A DNA stretch of 61,752 bases from an uncultured Candidatus Saccharibacteria bacterium (GTDB taxonomy: Bacteria > Patescibacteriota > Saccharimonadia > Saccharimonadales > Saccharimonadaceae): assembly GCA_947168825.1 (NCBI GenBank), contig CAMVNH010000001.1, positions 1 to 61,752 of the forward strand. Reading direction: 5' to 3'. This document shows positions 50,853 to 60,052 of this stretch, in pieces. The notes below the pieces were generated by a model that was not told where the DNA came from, ran no database searches, and saw nothing but the letters and a program-made list of their open reading frames with translations. How positions within the stretch are numbered: the first letter of the stretch is position 1; every line of letters starts with the position of its first letter. Made by a program: the position numbers and the translations under genes.

Positions 50853-51989
50853 CTATAGCCAGACATATTTGGCGAATTTTTGGTTTAGGAACTTGTCGAT
50901 AGTTTTTTTAGCTTTCGGTGAAACGGAGCTAAGTGGAGCATAGGTGATTTCCTCTTCGCCAGTTAAGATGCTGACGTTGGTTTCTATACGAACGAGGGGG
51001 TCAAGGTAGCGACGCTTGATTTCGACATTACCAATCATAAAAATGCTGTTTTTTGGTTTTCGACTTCCGGTTTTATAAGTTTTGGAATCCCTTAGAGCAT
51101 CGAATTTTTTGCGAACTTCTTCGACTTTTGATTTTTTGATTTTTTCGATAATCTCTGGCTCGGTAAGATGGTAGAGAGATTTTGTGGTGATTTCATGGTG
51201 GTCTAGCATAGTTTTTAAGATATCGGCATAAAGGCTATTTATCAGTTGTAGGCGTTCGTCGCACCAATTATGCCAGATTTTAGAAAGGCCAAGCACGAAG
51301 TCTTCGGCGATTTTTGGGCTAGCAAAAGCAAGCTCTGGTTCTCCATCTGCGTTTTGGCCGATTTCGATATTACGGTAATAGCGCTCGAGATCTTCTACAG
51401 AATTTTCGGTTTCAAAGTGGTTGATGAGTGTGGTCTGCATTGAATATTCGAGACGGTCGGAGGACAGGCGTGGAGAATCATTGTCGGCAATAGGATATTC
51501 ATGATAGTTTGCAACTTGTTTAACTTTCAAGCCATCTCGCTTTAAGAGCTTGCAGATTTTTTCGCCGTTGCCAATAATTTCGGAAGTTGGGGCTTCGGTC
51601 GATTCCTGAGTCTTAGCATCGCCATTTAGGAAGTCAATTGCATGCTTGAAGGTTGGGGTGGAAATATCATGAAAGAGAGCGGAAAGAGTTTGTTTTTTAT
51701 CGCCTGTAAAATTCCAGACGATGAGAGCGGTCGCAACAGAATGGTCGAGTACACTATAAAAGTGAGTATAGTTTGGGTAAAGTTTAGAATAGCCGGTGCC
51801 ACAGTTTTGACTGACAAATTTAAGACGTTGCATTTCGGGGGTTTCAATATAATCATCTAGCCAATCTGGCCATTTTGGAGTAAGGATTTTGAAATATCTT
51901 TGAATCTCCGGCTCTACGGTTTTAAGATAAGCGGAATGAGACTGGAGACGATTTTCGAGTTCTTTGATGCGATGTTTCGAAATCGCCAA
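50853..51989 (-). CDS. HD-superfamily phosphohydrolase
   Basis: The 378-aa protein has an HD domain: HFYSVLDHSVATALIVW (first histidine), ALFHDISTPTFKHAID (HD pair) and later helices. This layout resembles dNTP/ppGpp-type HD hydrolases (dGTPase/SAMHD1-like), but I cannot tell the substrate. It starts 2 nt after the lysS stop. Confidence 0.8.
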   Translation of the reverse strand: MAISKHRIKELENRLQSHSAYLKTVEPEIQRYFKILTPKWPDWLDDYIETPEMQRLKFVSQNCGTGYSKLYPNYTHFYSVLDHSVATALIVWNFTGDKKQTLSALFHDISTPTFKHAIDFLNGDAKTQESTEAPTSEIIGNGEKICKLLKRDGLKVKQVANYHEYPIADNDSPRLSSDRLEYSMQTTLINHFETENSVEDLERYYRNIEIGQNADGEPELAFASPKIAEDFVLGLSKIWHNWCDERLQLINSLYADILKTMLDHHEITTKSLYHLTEPEIIEKIKKSKVEEVRKKFDALRDSKTYKTGSRKPKNSIFMIGNVEIKRRYLDPLVRIETNVSILTGEEEITYAPLSSVSPKAKKTIDKFLNQKFAKYVWL

Positions 51990-51991
51990 AG

Positions 51992-53452
51992 CTAGTCCTC
52001 TTTAGCTTTAATAAGTGGGAAAGGAACGCCTTCGCGACCGGACACCCCTTCAAGAAGCCAGAAATTACGCTCGCTATTTCCCCAACCACAAGCTGGAGGC
52101 ATGCCATATTCGAGCATTTCGACGAAATCTTGGTCTAACATTTGGGCCTCGTCGTCGCCAGCATCGCGCATAGCTTGCTGTTCTTCAAAACGTTTTAGCT
52201 GATCAAGGGGATCATTTAACTCCGAATAACCATTTCCCATTTCAGTGCCGGCGATAATTGGATGAAAACGTTCGGTAACTAGTGGGTTTTCTGGGGCAGT
52301 TTTAGCAAGTGGGCTAAGACTTAGTGGTTCTTCGATTAGCCAATATGGACCGGCAGAAGTCTTGCGAATAAGTTTCCAGACATGATCAATAAGACGGGCA
52401 TCGGACAGTTTTTCGAGATCTTTTGCTTCGACCTTAGCTTCTTTCAAGATGTTTACTAGTTGCTCATGATCAGGGTTAAATACGTCGACATCATACTTTT
52501 CTTTAAGGAGGTCGGCATATTTAATGCGTGGCCATTTTTGGTCGAGATTGATATCGAATCCACCGACATTAAACTGTAAAGTTCCCCAAGTTTCTTTGGC
52601 GACATATTTGATCATTTCTTCATAGAGATCCATGCCGTCCTCATAATTTTCATAGGCGGCGTAGGATTCAAAAGCAATGTGTTCTGGGAGATGCTCGTCG
52701 TCGACACCTTCGTTTCTGAAACGCGGACCGATGTCGTAGACTTTTTCAAACCCAGCGCCAAGCAAACGTTTCAGAGGTAACTCATGGGAAATACGAAGAT
52801 AGAAATCTTCATCTAGGGCATCCATATGAGTCACGAAAGGTGTGGCATCAGCGCCGCCAGTCGTATGTTCTAGAACTGGAGTGTTGATCTCGATGAAGCC
52901 GTGTGCATTCATGAAATCACGAGTCGCTTGCCAGAATTTAGAGCGCCTGACCATACGATCGCGAACTTCGAGATTGACATTCATATCGACGTAGCGGCGA
53001 CGATAACGTTCTTCCTTGTTGGTGAAACCGTCACGGCCTGGTAATGGGCGAAGGGATTTAGTAAGTAGCCTGATTTGATTACTGAAAACGGAAATTTCAC
53101 CGGTGCTAGATTTGTCGACAGTGCCGGTAGCTTCGACAAAGTCGCCCGTATCTAGGAGTTTGAGCAGTTTAGAATTGAAAAAGCCAGGCTTTTCATCTTC
53201 TAGCTGCATGAAAATTTGGATTTCGCCAGTATAATCACGGATTTTGACGAAGGCTATTTTACCAAAGCTGCGGATAGTAGTAATGCGACCGGCAATAGTA
53301 ACAATTTGCCCTTCTAGAGATTCAAAATTGGTTAGAATATTGGCAATTTTTGTGTCACGAAAAGATTTTGCCGGGTAAGGATTAATGCCTCGGTTTTTAA
53401 TGTCTTCGAGTTTACGGAGACGTTCATCGCGATAATCAGCTAGAGTTACCAT
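51992..53452 (-). CDS. lysS: Lysyl-tRNA synthetase (class II)
   Basis: The 486-aa enzyme has an N-terminal OB-fold anticodon-binding domain (VTIAGRITTIRSFGK, FMQLEDEKPG). The class II core carries motif 2 YDIGPRFRNEGVDDEHLPEH and FHPIIAGTEMGNGYSELNDPLDQLKRF. The C-terminal motif 3 is partly altered (GYGMPPACGWG-type EYGMPPACGWGNSERNF). The start at 53452 follows TATAAT by 6 nt. The longer frame to 53617 overlaps greA. Confidence 0.96.
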   Translation of the reverse strand: MVTLADYRDERLRKLEDIKNRGINPYPAKSFRDTKIANILTNFESLEGQIVTIAGRITTIRSFGKIAFVKIRDYTGEIQIFMQLEDEKPGFFNSKLLKLLDTGDFVEATGTVDKSSTGEISVFSNQIRLLTKSLRPLPGRDGFTNKEERYRRRYVDMNVNLEVRDRMVRRSKFWQATRDFMNAHGFIEINTPVLEHTTGGADATPFVTHMDALDEDFYLRISHELPLKRLLGAGFEKVYDIGPRFRNEGVDDEHLPEHIAFESYAAYENYEDGMDLYEEMIKYVAKETWGTLQFNVGGFDINLDQKWPRIKYADLLKEKYDVDVFNPDHEQLVNILKEAKVEAKDLEKLSDARLIDHVWKLIRKTSAGPYWLIEEPLSLSPLAKTAPENPLVTERFHPIIAGTEMGNGYSELNDPLDQLKRFEEQQAMRDAGDDEAQMLDQDFVEMLEYGMPPACGWGNSERNFWLLEGVSGREGVPFPLIKAKED

Positions 53453-53504
53453 GCTAGGATTATACCACAAAAAATGTCTGTAAGGAAGTGTAGAGGGGAG
53501 GAGG

Positions 53505-53954
53505 CTAGCTAATTTCGAGGATTTTGCCTTTATTGCCGTTTGGCAGTTCAAAATCTTCGCCAGCTTTGTGGCCAATAATAGCTTGACCAATCGGAGATTG
53601 ATCGGAGATCTTGCCATTTAGAGGGTCGGCCTCCACTGGACCGACGACAGTATAAGTAGTGGTTTTGCCGGCAAGTTTTATCTTGACAGTTGAGCCAATT
53701 GCAACAGAGCTGCGAGCAGAGGAGCTGCGAATTACTTTGGCGTTTTTTAGGATGTCTTCGATTTCTTGAATACGGCTTTCTACGGTTTTCTGTTCAGATC
53801 TAGCATCAGAATATTCTTGATTCTCAGAAAGATCACCAAAAGCACGAGCCGTCTGGAGACGTTCGGCGATTGCTGGACGACGTGCGACCAATTCGGCCAG
53901 TTCAGCTTCTAAGTCAGTTTTTCCCTGCTTAGTTAAATTAACGGTTTTTTTCAT
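53505..53954 (-). CDS. greA: Transcript cleavage factor GreA
   Basis: GreA rescues backtracked RNA polymerase. The 149-aa protein has the N-terminal coiled coil with the acidic tip GDLSENQEYSDAR (the D and E needed for cleavage). The C-terminal FKBP-like domain ends GNKGKILEIS. Two ATGs stand side by side. I take the second (53954) because it is exactly 6 nt from TATAAT, while the first is only 3 nt away. Confidence 0.95.
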   Translation of the reverse strand: MKKTVNLTKQGKTDLEAELAELVARRPAIAERLQTARAFGDLSENQEYSDARSEQKTVESRIQEIEDILKNAKVIRSSSARSSVAIGSTVKIKLAGKTTTYTVVGPVEADPLNGKISDQSPIGQAIIGHKAGEDFELPNGNKGKILEIS

Positions 53955-53983
53955 CATACCATTATAGTGTAATGATTATTATG

Positions 53984-55210
53984 TTAGTTGTCAAGGATTT
54001 TGTCGATATCGATGAGCTCGGTTTTTCCGTCTTTACGAGAAGTTATCTCGGCCTTGTTTTCGGCTAAGGTTTTGTCAGAAATGACAATGCGGTATGGTAT
54101 ACCAATAAGCTCACTATCAGCGAATTTTTCGCCAGGACGAAGGTCGCGGTCATCAAAGAGAATGTTGTCTGGATCTTTAGCGTAGATCTCTTCTGCGGCT
54201 TTTACGCCATTTTCGCCAATACCAACGAGATAATATTTAAATGGGGCAATGCTTTCTGGCCAAACTAGGCCTTTGTCGTCGGCAAATTTCTCAGCAATAA
54301 CACCCATAACGCGAGAGACGCCTATCCCATAGCAGCCCATGAAGACGGTCTTCTGTTCGCCATCACTGTCAGTGAATTTGAGATCGAGAGGCTCCGAATA
54401 TTTATAGCGGAGCGTAAAGATATTGCCAACTTCGGCAGCACGAGTAGATTCTAGATCCTCTTTTTTAACCTTGAATTCATCCAAAACTTCGGGGATAACA
54501 ACCTCTTCGTTTAGGACGATGGATCTATCTTTGTTATAATAAACTGTGTCTTCGCCGACCGGAATAATAGTTTGGAATTCATGGCTAAATTTGCTAAAGA
54601 TGCCGCCAGAGGCAAAGGTTTGATAAGTGCAGTCGCCTAAACCGACACGCTCATAAATGCGTTTGTAGGCGTTTTCTACTTGATGGTAGAACGTGTTGTG
54701 GGTCTTTTCGTCAGTAGTAAAAGAATAAAGATCTTTCATCAGAAATTCGCGAGTACGCATGATACCAGATTTTGCACGAAGCTCGTTTCTGAATTTAGTT
54801 TGAAATTGATAGACGTATGCAGGGAGATCCTTGTAGCTTTTGATGTAGGTGCGCATCATATTAGTGATAGGCTCTTCATGGGTTGGGGCAAGGCCGAGTT
54901 CGCCGCCGGAAGAAAGTTCAGTTTTAAACCAAATGTCAACTTTTTCGCTGTCCCAGCGTTCGGATTTTTGCCAAGGTTCAGGATTTTGCAATGCAGTCAT
55001 CTGCAATTCTTCGGCACCAATAGCGTTTAGTTCTTCTCTGATGATATTTTTGATATTTTCCATTACCTTCAAACCAAAAGGCAGAAAATCATAAACTCCG
55101 GCCATTTCTTTATGGACGAAGCCGGCCCGGATTAAATAGCTAGCGGAACGCGCAGTCTCGTCTTTTGGAGCGGTGCGCAAAGTTTTGACAAAAGTTTTTG
55201 AAAATCTCAT
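53984..55210 (-). CDS. proS: Prolyl-tRNA synthetase, short form without editing domain
   Basis: The 408-aa class II synthetase has motif 2 FRNELRAKSGIMRTREFLMKDLYSF and the GCYGIGVSRVMGVIAEK motif 3, plus the anticodon-binding domain. Typical bacterial ProRS has about 570 aa with an inserted editing domain between motifs 2 and 3. Here the two motifs are separated by too little sequence, so the insert is missing. The start at 55210 follows TATAAT by 7 nt. That box lies immediately after the TGA of the CPBP gene. Confidence 0.95.
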   Translation of the reverse strand: MRFSKTFVKTLRTAPKDETARSASYLIRAGFVHKEMAGVYDFLPFGLKVMENIKNIIREELNAIGAEELQMTALQNPEPWQKSERWDSEKVDIWFKTELSSGGELGLAPTHEEPITNMMRTYIKSYKDLPAYVYQFQTKFRNELRAKSGIMRTREFLMKDLYSFTTDEKTHNTFYHQVENAYKRIYERVGLGDCTYQTFASGGIFSKFSHEFQTIIPVGEDTVYYNKDRSIVLNEEVVIPEVLDEFKVKKEDLESTRAAEVGNIFTLRYKYSEPLDLKFTDSDGEQKTVFMGCYGIGVSRVMGVIAEKFADDKGLVWPESIAPFKYYLVGIGENGVKAAEEIYAKDPDNILFDDRDLRPGEKFADSELIGIPYRIVISDKTLAENKAEITSRKDGKTELIDIDKILDN

Positions 55211-55223
55211 AGAGTATATTATA

Positions 55224-55940
55224 TCACATACCGAAGATATATAACAGATAGAAGGCGATCCCGTTTTTGAGCATGTGAACGATGATGCCAGAATAAGTGG
55301 TGCCAGTGATTTCGCGAAGTACACAAAGAACAATACTAAGAGCAAAAACATTGACGCCGACATTCCATTGGCCATGCAAAATAGCAAATAATAGCGAGAC
55401 TATAATTATAGCTGGCACGAGGCTGATTTTGGCGCGAAGTTTACCGTATAGCCAGCCACGAAAAATGGCTTCTTCGGCGATTGGCGCGATAACTACTAGG
55501 GAGATGAAGGCGATTAGACGGTCGGCCATCGTATAAAGGTTATTGAAGCCGACGTCTTGCGATTGGCCAGCGTCGAACCATGGGAAGAGGTTAAAGAGAG
55601 AAATAAGCAGGCTAGCAAGGATAAAATAGATGACAAGGCCGACGAAGGCTAGGCCTATGTCTGTCCAGGTCGGTAGTCCTTTGAAGCCAATTTGTTCCCT
55701 TGTGACGGGTTTTTTACGCAGCAATTTTGGTGCATAAATAATAACGACGAGTGTAACCGAGTAGACTAGAGCCTGGTAAACGAAGTTCCAGACTGGAAGC
55801 TCAAATTTTGAACCTAGAATAAAATGAAAAGAGAATAGAAAAATAATTTCGATAGTAAAGATGACGATTCCGAGTATGAGGGCGAGGCCGATACAAGAGA
55901 GGAGCGGGTGGATTTTCTTGAAGGGTAGTGTTTTATTCAT
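55224..55940 (-). CDS. CPBP-family intramembrane metalloprotease
   Basis: The 238-aa polytopic protein has the CAAX/Abi protease motifs: EEAIFRGWLYGKL (motif 1) and the histidine in FAILHGQWNVG, with a conserved helix near IVVIAPIAEE. Substrate unknown. Its start follows the rseP stop directly (TAG then ATG), so two intramembrane proteases are coupled. Confidence 0.88.
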   Translation of the reverse strand: MNKTLPFKKIHPLLSCIGLALILGIVIFTIEIIFLFSFHFILGSKFELPVWNFVYQALVYSVTLVVIIYAPKLLRKKPVTREQIGFKGLPTWTDIGLAFVGLVIYFILASLLISLFNLFPWFDAGQSQDVGFNNLYTMADRLIAFISLVVIAPIAEEAIFRGWLYGKLRAKISLVPAIIIVSLLFAILHGQWNVGVNVFALSIVLCVLREITGTTYSGIIVHMLKNGIAFYLLYIFGM

Positions 55941-57146
55941 CTAGAAAAACCTTGTGATGTCGAGGACGGTAATAAGAACAATGAGAATGAGCAAGAAGAT
56001 AAAAGCACGTGCAACAATCTTTTCTTCGGTTTCTTTGGAAAGGCGTTTGCCTAGCAATCTGGAGATAGCTATCATGAGCCAGCGTCCACCGTCAAGGGCC
56101 GGGATAGGTAGAACATTCATACAAGCGAGCGAGACGGAAATAAGTGCGGCAAGGAAGGCAAGGTTTGTTGGGCCGGCCTTAGTAAACGCCGGGAAAATTA
56201 CGCCAATAATTCCTACTGGTCCAGATACGGAGTCGCCAGCAGATTTAATTGCGGCCTTTCCCTCTTCACGCGTGGTGTCGTCGCCACTAAATTGTTTGAC
56301 CACGCCAGACCCGAGACTCCAGAGCATGTCTCCGAGTCCACGGAAAGTTTCTCCGGTAAGTTGGACTGTAGTGGCGGCTCCAACGATTGGTGCGGACCAA
56401 GTTGAGCGATAGAGAGTTTGCTCGGTTTGATACATGGTAACACCGAGAAGATATTCATCGTCGGAACTGTTTAGCTTTGCGTCGATAGTTAAGGTTTCGT
56501 CGCCACGTTTTACTCTGTAGGAAACTTTTTCTCCAGCATGGTTGGAGTTGAAAGAGGTTAGATCGGAAGTGGAATTAATTTCTGTGTTGTTGTCTGTGCT
56601 AGTGGCAGAGATAACCTCGTCATCTTTTTTGAAACCGGCTTTGTCGGCCGGAGAGTCTTCAACGATTTCTTCAATGTAAACTGGTGCATCTGAAATATAA
56701 GTATCGCTAGCTATAGAAAATTGGTTGTCGATAAAATGTGGCATACCAGTGAACGCGAGTACGGTGAGAATCACAAAGGCTATCAACCAGTTCATAGTAA
56801 CGCCAGCAAAAAGAATTTTAGTTTTACCCCAGAAGCTTGCAGCTCCAAAGGTTCCTTTTTTTGTGTCGGCATCGGATTCGCCATCCATGGCACAGAATCC
56901 GCCAATTGGCAACCAGTTAAGGGAGAATATAAGGGTTTTTTGTTTTTTGTCCCATTCGGATTTTGGTAATTTTATCCATTTGCCGTCTTTTTTAATCCAT
57001 GCGGCAGCGCGAGGCGGAAAACCAATGCCAAATTCATTAACTTTTACACCACTAAGACGAGCAGCAATAAAATGGCCGAATTCATGTATGACGATAAGGG
57101 TCATAAGCACAAGTAGACCAATAATAATCCCAAAAACTGTATCCAT
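55941..57146 (-). CDS. rseP: Site-2 protease RseP (M50)
   Basis: This intramembrane zinc protease has HEFGH (about 21-25) in the first helix, one PDZ domain (about 165-220) and the LDGGR motif in PIPALDGGRW, which supplies the third ligand. 401 aa is shorter than two-PDZ RseP. The start at 57146 is given by TATAAT 6 nt upstream. The frame opens earlier. It follows uppS with its own promoter. Confidence 0.93.
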   Translation of the reverse strand: MDTVFGIIIGLLVLMTLIVIHEFGHFIAARLSGVKVNEFGIGFPPRAAAWIKKDGKWIKLPKSEWDKKQKTLIFSLNWLPIGGFCAMDGESDADTKKGTFGAASFWGKTKILFAGVTMNWLIAFVILTVLAFTGMPHFIDNQFSIASDTYISDAPVYIEEIVEDSPADKAGFKKDDEVISATSTDNNTEINSTSDLTSFNSNHAGEKVSYRVKRGDETLTIDAKLNSSDDEYLLGVTMYQTEQTLYRSTWSAPIVGAATTVQLTGETFRGLGDMLWSLGSGVVKQFSGDDTTREEGKAAIKSAGDSVSGPVGIIGVIFPAFTKAGPTNLAFLAALISVSLACMNVLPIPALDGGRWLMIAISRLLGKRLSKETEEKIVARAFIFLLILIVLITVLDITRFF

Positions 57147-57163
57147 AAGCTTATTATAGCACA

Positions 57164-57838
57164 CTATTTGCCAAAACGGCGGGAACGGCGGCTAAATTCT
57201 GCGAAAATATCGTCAAGATCGGAAACTTCCATGTCTGGGAAATATTTATCTAAAAATAGAAATTCGGAGTAGGCTGCTCGCCAAAGCATGAAGCCTGAGA
57301 TGCGTTCTTCACCAGAAGTGCGGACAATTAAGTCTACGGCTGGAACTTCAGGATGATAGAGATATTTGGCGACAACTTCGGGGGTAATTTCTTCCTGCTC
57401 GTTGGCGGTTCGCATTTTTGTAAAGGCGTCGGCTATTTCCCAATGGCCGCCATAGTTAAAGCAGATACAAACGGTACCGGCAGTATTGTCTGCCGTGTCA
57501 ATTTCGGCTTGATGTAGTTTTTCTAGGATGTCTTTTGGGGTGGGATTTTCACGCCCGAGTACGACGAGTCGAATATTTTCTTTTTGAAAATTTTTAACCA
57601 TGCGAGCAATGTTAACCCGAATGAGGTTCATAAGATAACTTACTTCTTCCTCGCTACGTCCCCAGTTTTCGGTACTAAAAAGATAGAAAGAAATATATTT
57701 AACACCACGTTTTACGCATTCAATAGCGATTTTTTCGACTTTAGAAAAGCCGGTTTTATGACCTTCGAGGGTAGGGAGATTTCGTTCCCTTGCCCAGCGA
57801 CGGTTGCCGTCTACGATGAAACCAAGATGATTAATCAT
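57164..57838 (-). CDS. uppS: Undecaprenyl diphosphate synthase
   Basis: UppS makes the C55 carrier used by MraY. The 224-aa cis-prenyltransferase has the catalytic aspartate in FIVDGNRRWA, ISFYLFSTENWGRSEEEV, and the C-terminal IVRTSGEERISGFMLWRAAYSEFLF. It directly follows frr (TAA then ATG). Confidence 0.95.
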   Translation of the reverse strand: MINHLGFIVDGNRRWARERNLPTLEGHKTGFSKVEKIAIECVKRGVKYISFYLFSTENWGRSEEEVSYLMNLIRVNIARMVKNFQKENIRLVVLGRENPTPKDILEKLHQAEIDTADNTAGTVCICFNYGGHWEIADAFTKMRTANEQEEITPEVVAKYLYHPEVPAVDLIVRTSGEERISGFMLWRAAYSEFLFLDKYFPDMEVSDLDDIFAEFSRRSRRFGK

Positions 57839-58384
57839 TTAGATTTTCATAATCTCCGCTTCTTTGGTCTTGAATTCTTGGTCGATGAGATCGGTGAATT
57901 CTTTAGTCATCTCATCAACCTCTTTTTCGGCGCGTTTCTTAGCGTCTTCTGGAAGATCCTCTGTAGATTTAATGTCTTTTCTGGCATCTTCGCGAATATT
58001 TCTGATAGCTATTTTGGCTTCCTCGACTTTGCCAGAGGTAGTTTTGACAATTTCTTTACGGCGTTCCTCGGTAAGTGGTGGAATAGGCACGCGAACTACG
58101 CGACCATCATCAGAAGGGTTTAGGCCAAGTGTGCTATCGGCCCGGATAGCAGATTCGATGTTGGCGATAGTGGAAGGATCAAATGGGGTCACGAGGAGCA
58201 TGGTTGCATCTGAGATGGTGACGTTTGCTACTTGATTGAGCGGCATCCACTGACCATAGGCTTCAACCTTTACTGCACCGAGCATATCTGGATGCGCACG
58301 GCCAGTACGAACTTTTTTTAGCTCACCGCGAAAACGTTCAAGCACTTCCTCCATTTTCTTACGATCATCTTTAGTATCAAACAT
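57839..58384 (-). CDS. frr: Ribosome recycling factor
   Basis: The 181-aa factor separates ribosomal subunits after termination. KVRTGRAHPDML, NPSDDGRVVRVPIPPLTEERR and the C-terminal helix are typical. I start it at 58384 (MFDTKDD), with GGAG 7-8 nt before. The next upstream ATG has no such signal. Confidence 0.96.
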   Translation of the reverse strand: MFDTKDDRKKMEEVLERFRGELKKVRTGRAHPDMLGAVKVEAYGQWMPLNQVANVTISDATMLLVTPFDPSTIANIESAIRADSTLGLNPSDDGRVVRVPIPPLTEERRKEIVKTTSGKVEEAKIAIRNIREDARKDIKSTEDLPEDAKKRAEKEVDEMTKEFTDLIDQEFKTKEAEIMKI

Positions 58385-58422
58385 ATTTGACTCCATTTTT
58401 AATTACTTTTATTTTACTATTT

Positions 58423-59391
58423 TTAGATAATGAATACAAGAGAATAGTAAACGAAGAAAGCAAGCAGCATAAAAATACCTTCTCGTCGGGAAACTTTATG
58501 GTCGGTAAGGCTGAAGAAAAATAGTAAAACTGCTGAGCCGATCAGCATACCGAGATCGATGAACTGGAACGAACCAGGAGTAACTGTGCCAAAGATGGCT
58601 ACCGGGATACCAAGCACTACGCAAATGTTGAAGATATTGCTACCGAGAATATTGCCGAGTACAAGTTCGGTCTCACCTTTTTTGGAAGCGACAACAATAG
58701 TGACAAGTTCGGGCAGTGAAGTTCCGAAGGCGATGACGGTGAGAGCGATAATACGTTCCGAAATTCCGAGACTGGTAGCAATGTCGGTGGCATTGTTTAC
58801 GACCATTTCTGAGCCGATGATGATGCCGGCGAGACCAAGTGCGGTGAAAAATAGGGATGGCAATAGTTTCCATTGAGGTTTTTCTGTGAGTTTCGTCTTT
58901 TTGCGTTTACATTCGGCGAAGGCCATGGAGATTAAATAATAGAGGAAAACTGCAAAAAACAGGAGGATAGCAATAGCGTCTGAACGGGTGATTTGGTCGA
59001 TGGAGCCGGATTTGAGTTGAACATCAAGAAAGAGTGTAACCAGGAGTGTAGAAATTAAAACCATGATAGGAATTTCTTTGCGGATGGTATTATTTTTGAC
59101 ACGTAGTGGACGAATAATGGCGGCGATGCCAAGTATTAGAAGGATATTTAGAATATTGGAGCCGATGACGTTACCAAGTACCATATCGGTGCTACCCTCA
59201 GCAAGGGCCTGGAGGCTAACGGCGAGTTCCGGAGCGCTAGTGCCAAAAGCTACAATAGTGAGACCGATGAGGATTTTTGGGACTTTGAAGTTACTGGCGG
59301 TGGAGGCGGCGCCATCTACGAAAAAATCGGCACCCTTAATTAGTAAGACAAAACCGACAATTAATAGTAGGACGTTCAAAAAAATGCTCAT
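58423..59391 (-). CDS. Sodium/calcium exchanger-family antiporter (CaCA)
   Basis: The 322-aa membrane protein has the two alpha-repeat motifs AFGTSAPELAVSL (about 46-58) and AFGTSLPELVTIV, with ten or eleven hydrophobic segments. Members exchange Na+ or H+ for Ca2+. The real ion specificity cannot be read from the sequence. TATAAT ends 6 nt before the ATG. Confidence 0.9.
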   Translation of the reverse strand: MSIFLNVLLLIVGFVLLIKGADFFVDGAASTASNFKVPKILIGLTIVAFGTSAPELAVSLQALAEGSTDMVLGNVIGSNILNILLILGIAAIIRPLRVKNNTIRKEIPIMVLISTLLVTLFLDVQLKSGSIDQITRSDAIAILLFFAVFLYYLISMAFAECKRKKTKLTEKPQWKLLPSLFFTALGLAGIIIGSEMVVNNATDIATSLGISERIIALTVIAFGTSLPELVTIVVASKKGETELVLGNILGSNIFNICVVLGIPVAIFGTVTPGSFQFIDLGMLIGSAVLLFFFSLTDHKVSRREGIFMLLAFFVYYSLVFII

Positions 59392-59407
59392 GGTTTAATT
59401 ATAACAT

Positions 59408-59436
59408 AAAAAATAAGGTCGAAGTCGACCTTATTT
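59408..59436 (-). terminator. Intrinsic terminator after tsf
   Basis: Minus strand: AAATAAGGTCGA-CT-TCGACCTTATTT followed by TTT. It lies between tsf and the antiporter gene and also has an A-run on the other side. Confidence 0.85.
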
Positions 59437-59449
59437 TTGATTAGTGTTT

Positions 59450-60040
59450 TTATTCTACAACACCAAGTTCGATGCGTTTGAATTGGCGAACAGTGATATT
59501 TTCACCAGTTTTAGCGATGTTATCCTTAATGTATTCGGCAACGGTTTTAGTATCGTCGAGAATGTAAGGTTGATCAAGGAGAACTTTGTCGACGAAAGCT
59601 TTTTTGACTTGGCCGTCAATAATCTGATCTTTCATCTTTTCTGGACCCTTGAAATTCTCTTCGAATTCTTTACGCTTGGCGTTCATGACGTCTTCTGGAA
59701 TGTCTTCTGCGCTAACGTATAATGGGCTCATCGAAGCTACTTGCATCGCAAGTTTATGAGCAAGATCTTTGAATTCATCGGTTTTAGCGACGAAACTAGT
59801 CTCACAGTTTACCTCGATGATAGCGCCGATGCGGCCGTCGTGGATGTAGCTGTCAACGAGACCTTCGCGAGTTTCGCGGTCACCACGCTTTTCGGCTTTG
59901 GTTAGACCTTTTTTACGCATAGCTTCTAGGGCTTTATCGAAATCGCCGTCAGCTTCAACAAGGGCGTTTTTGGCGTCGGTTAGACCAACACCAGAAAGTT
60001 CTTTTAATTTTTTAATATCTTCAATGGAAATATTTGCCAT
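59450..60040 (-). CDS. tsf: Elongation factor Ts
   Basis: EF-Ts recycles EF-Tu. The 196-aa protein has the N-terminal UBA-like helix bundle (IKKLKELSGVGLTDAKNALVEADGDFDKA) and EVNCETSFVAKTDEF, the core sequence. At 196 aa it is the short, one-subdomain form. AGGAGG precedes the ATG. It is cotranscribed with rpsB. Confidence 0.96.
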   Translation of the reverse strand: MANISIEDIKKLKELSGVGLTDAKNALVEADGDFDKALEAMRKKGLTKAEKRGDRETREGLVDSYIHDGRIGAIIEVNCETSFVAKTDEFKDLAHKLAMQVASMSPLYVSAEDIPEDVMNAKRKEFEENFKGPEKMKDQIIDGQVKKAFVDKVLLDQPYILDDTKTVAEYIKDNIAKTGENITVRQFKRIELGVVE

Positions 60041-60052
60041 GTTGCCTCCTAA

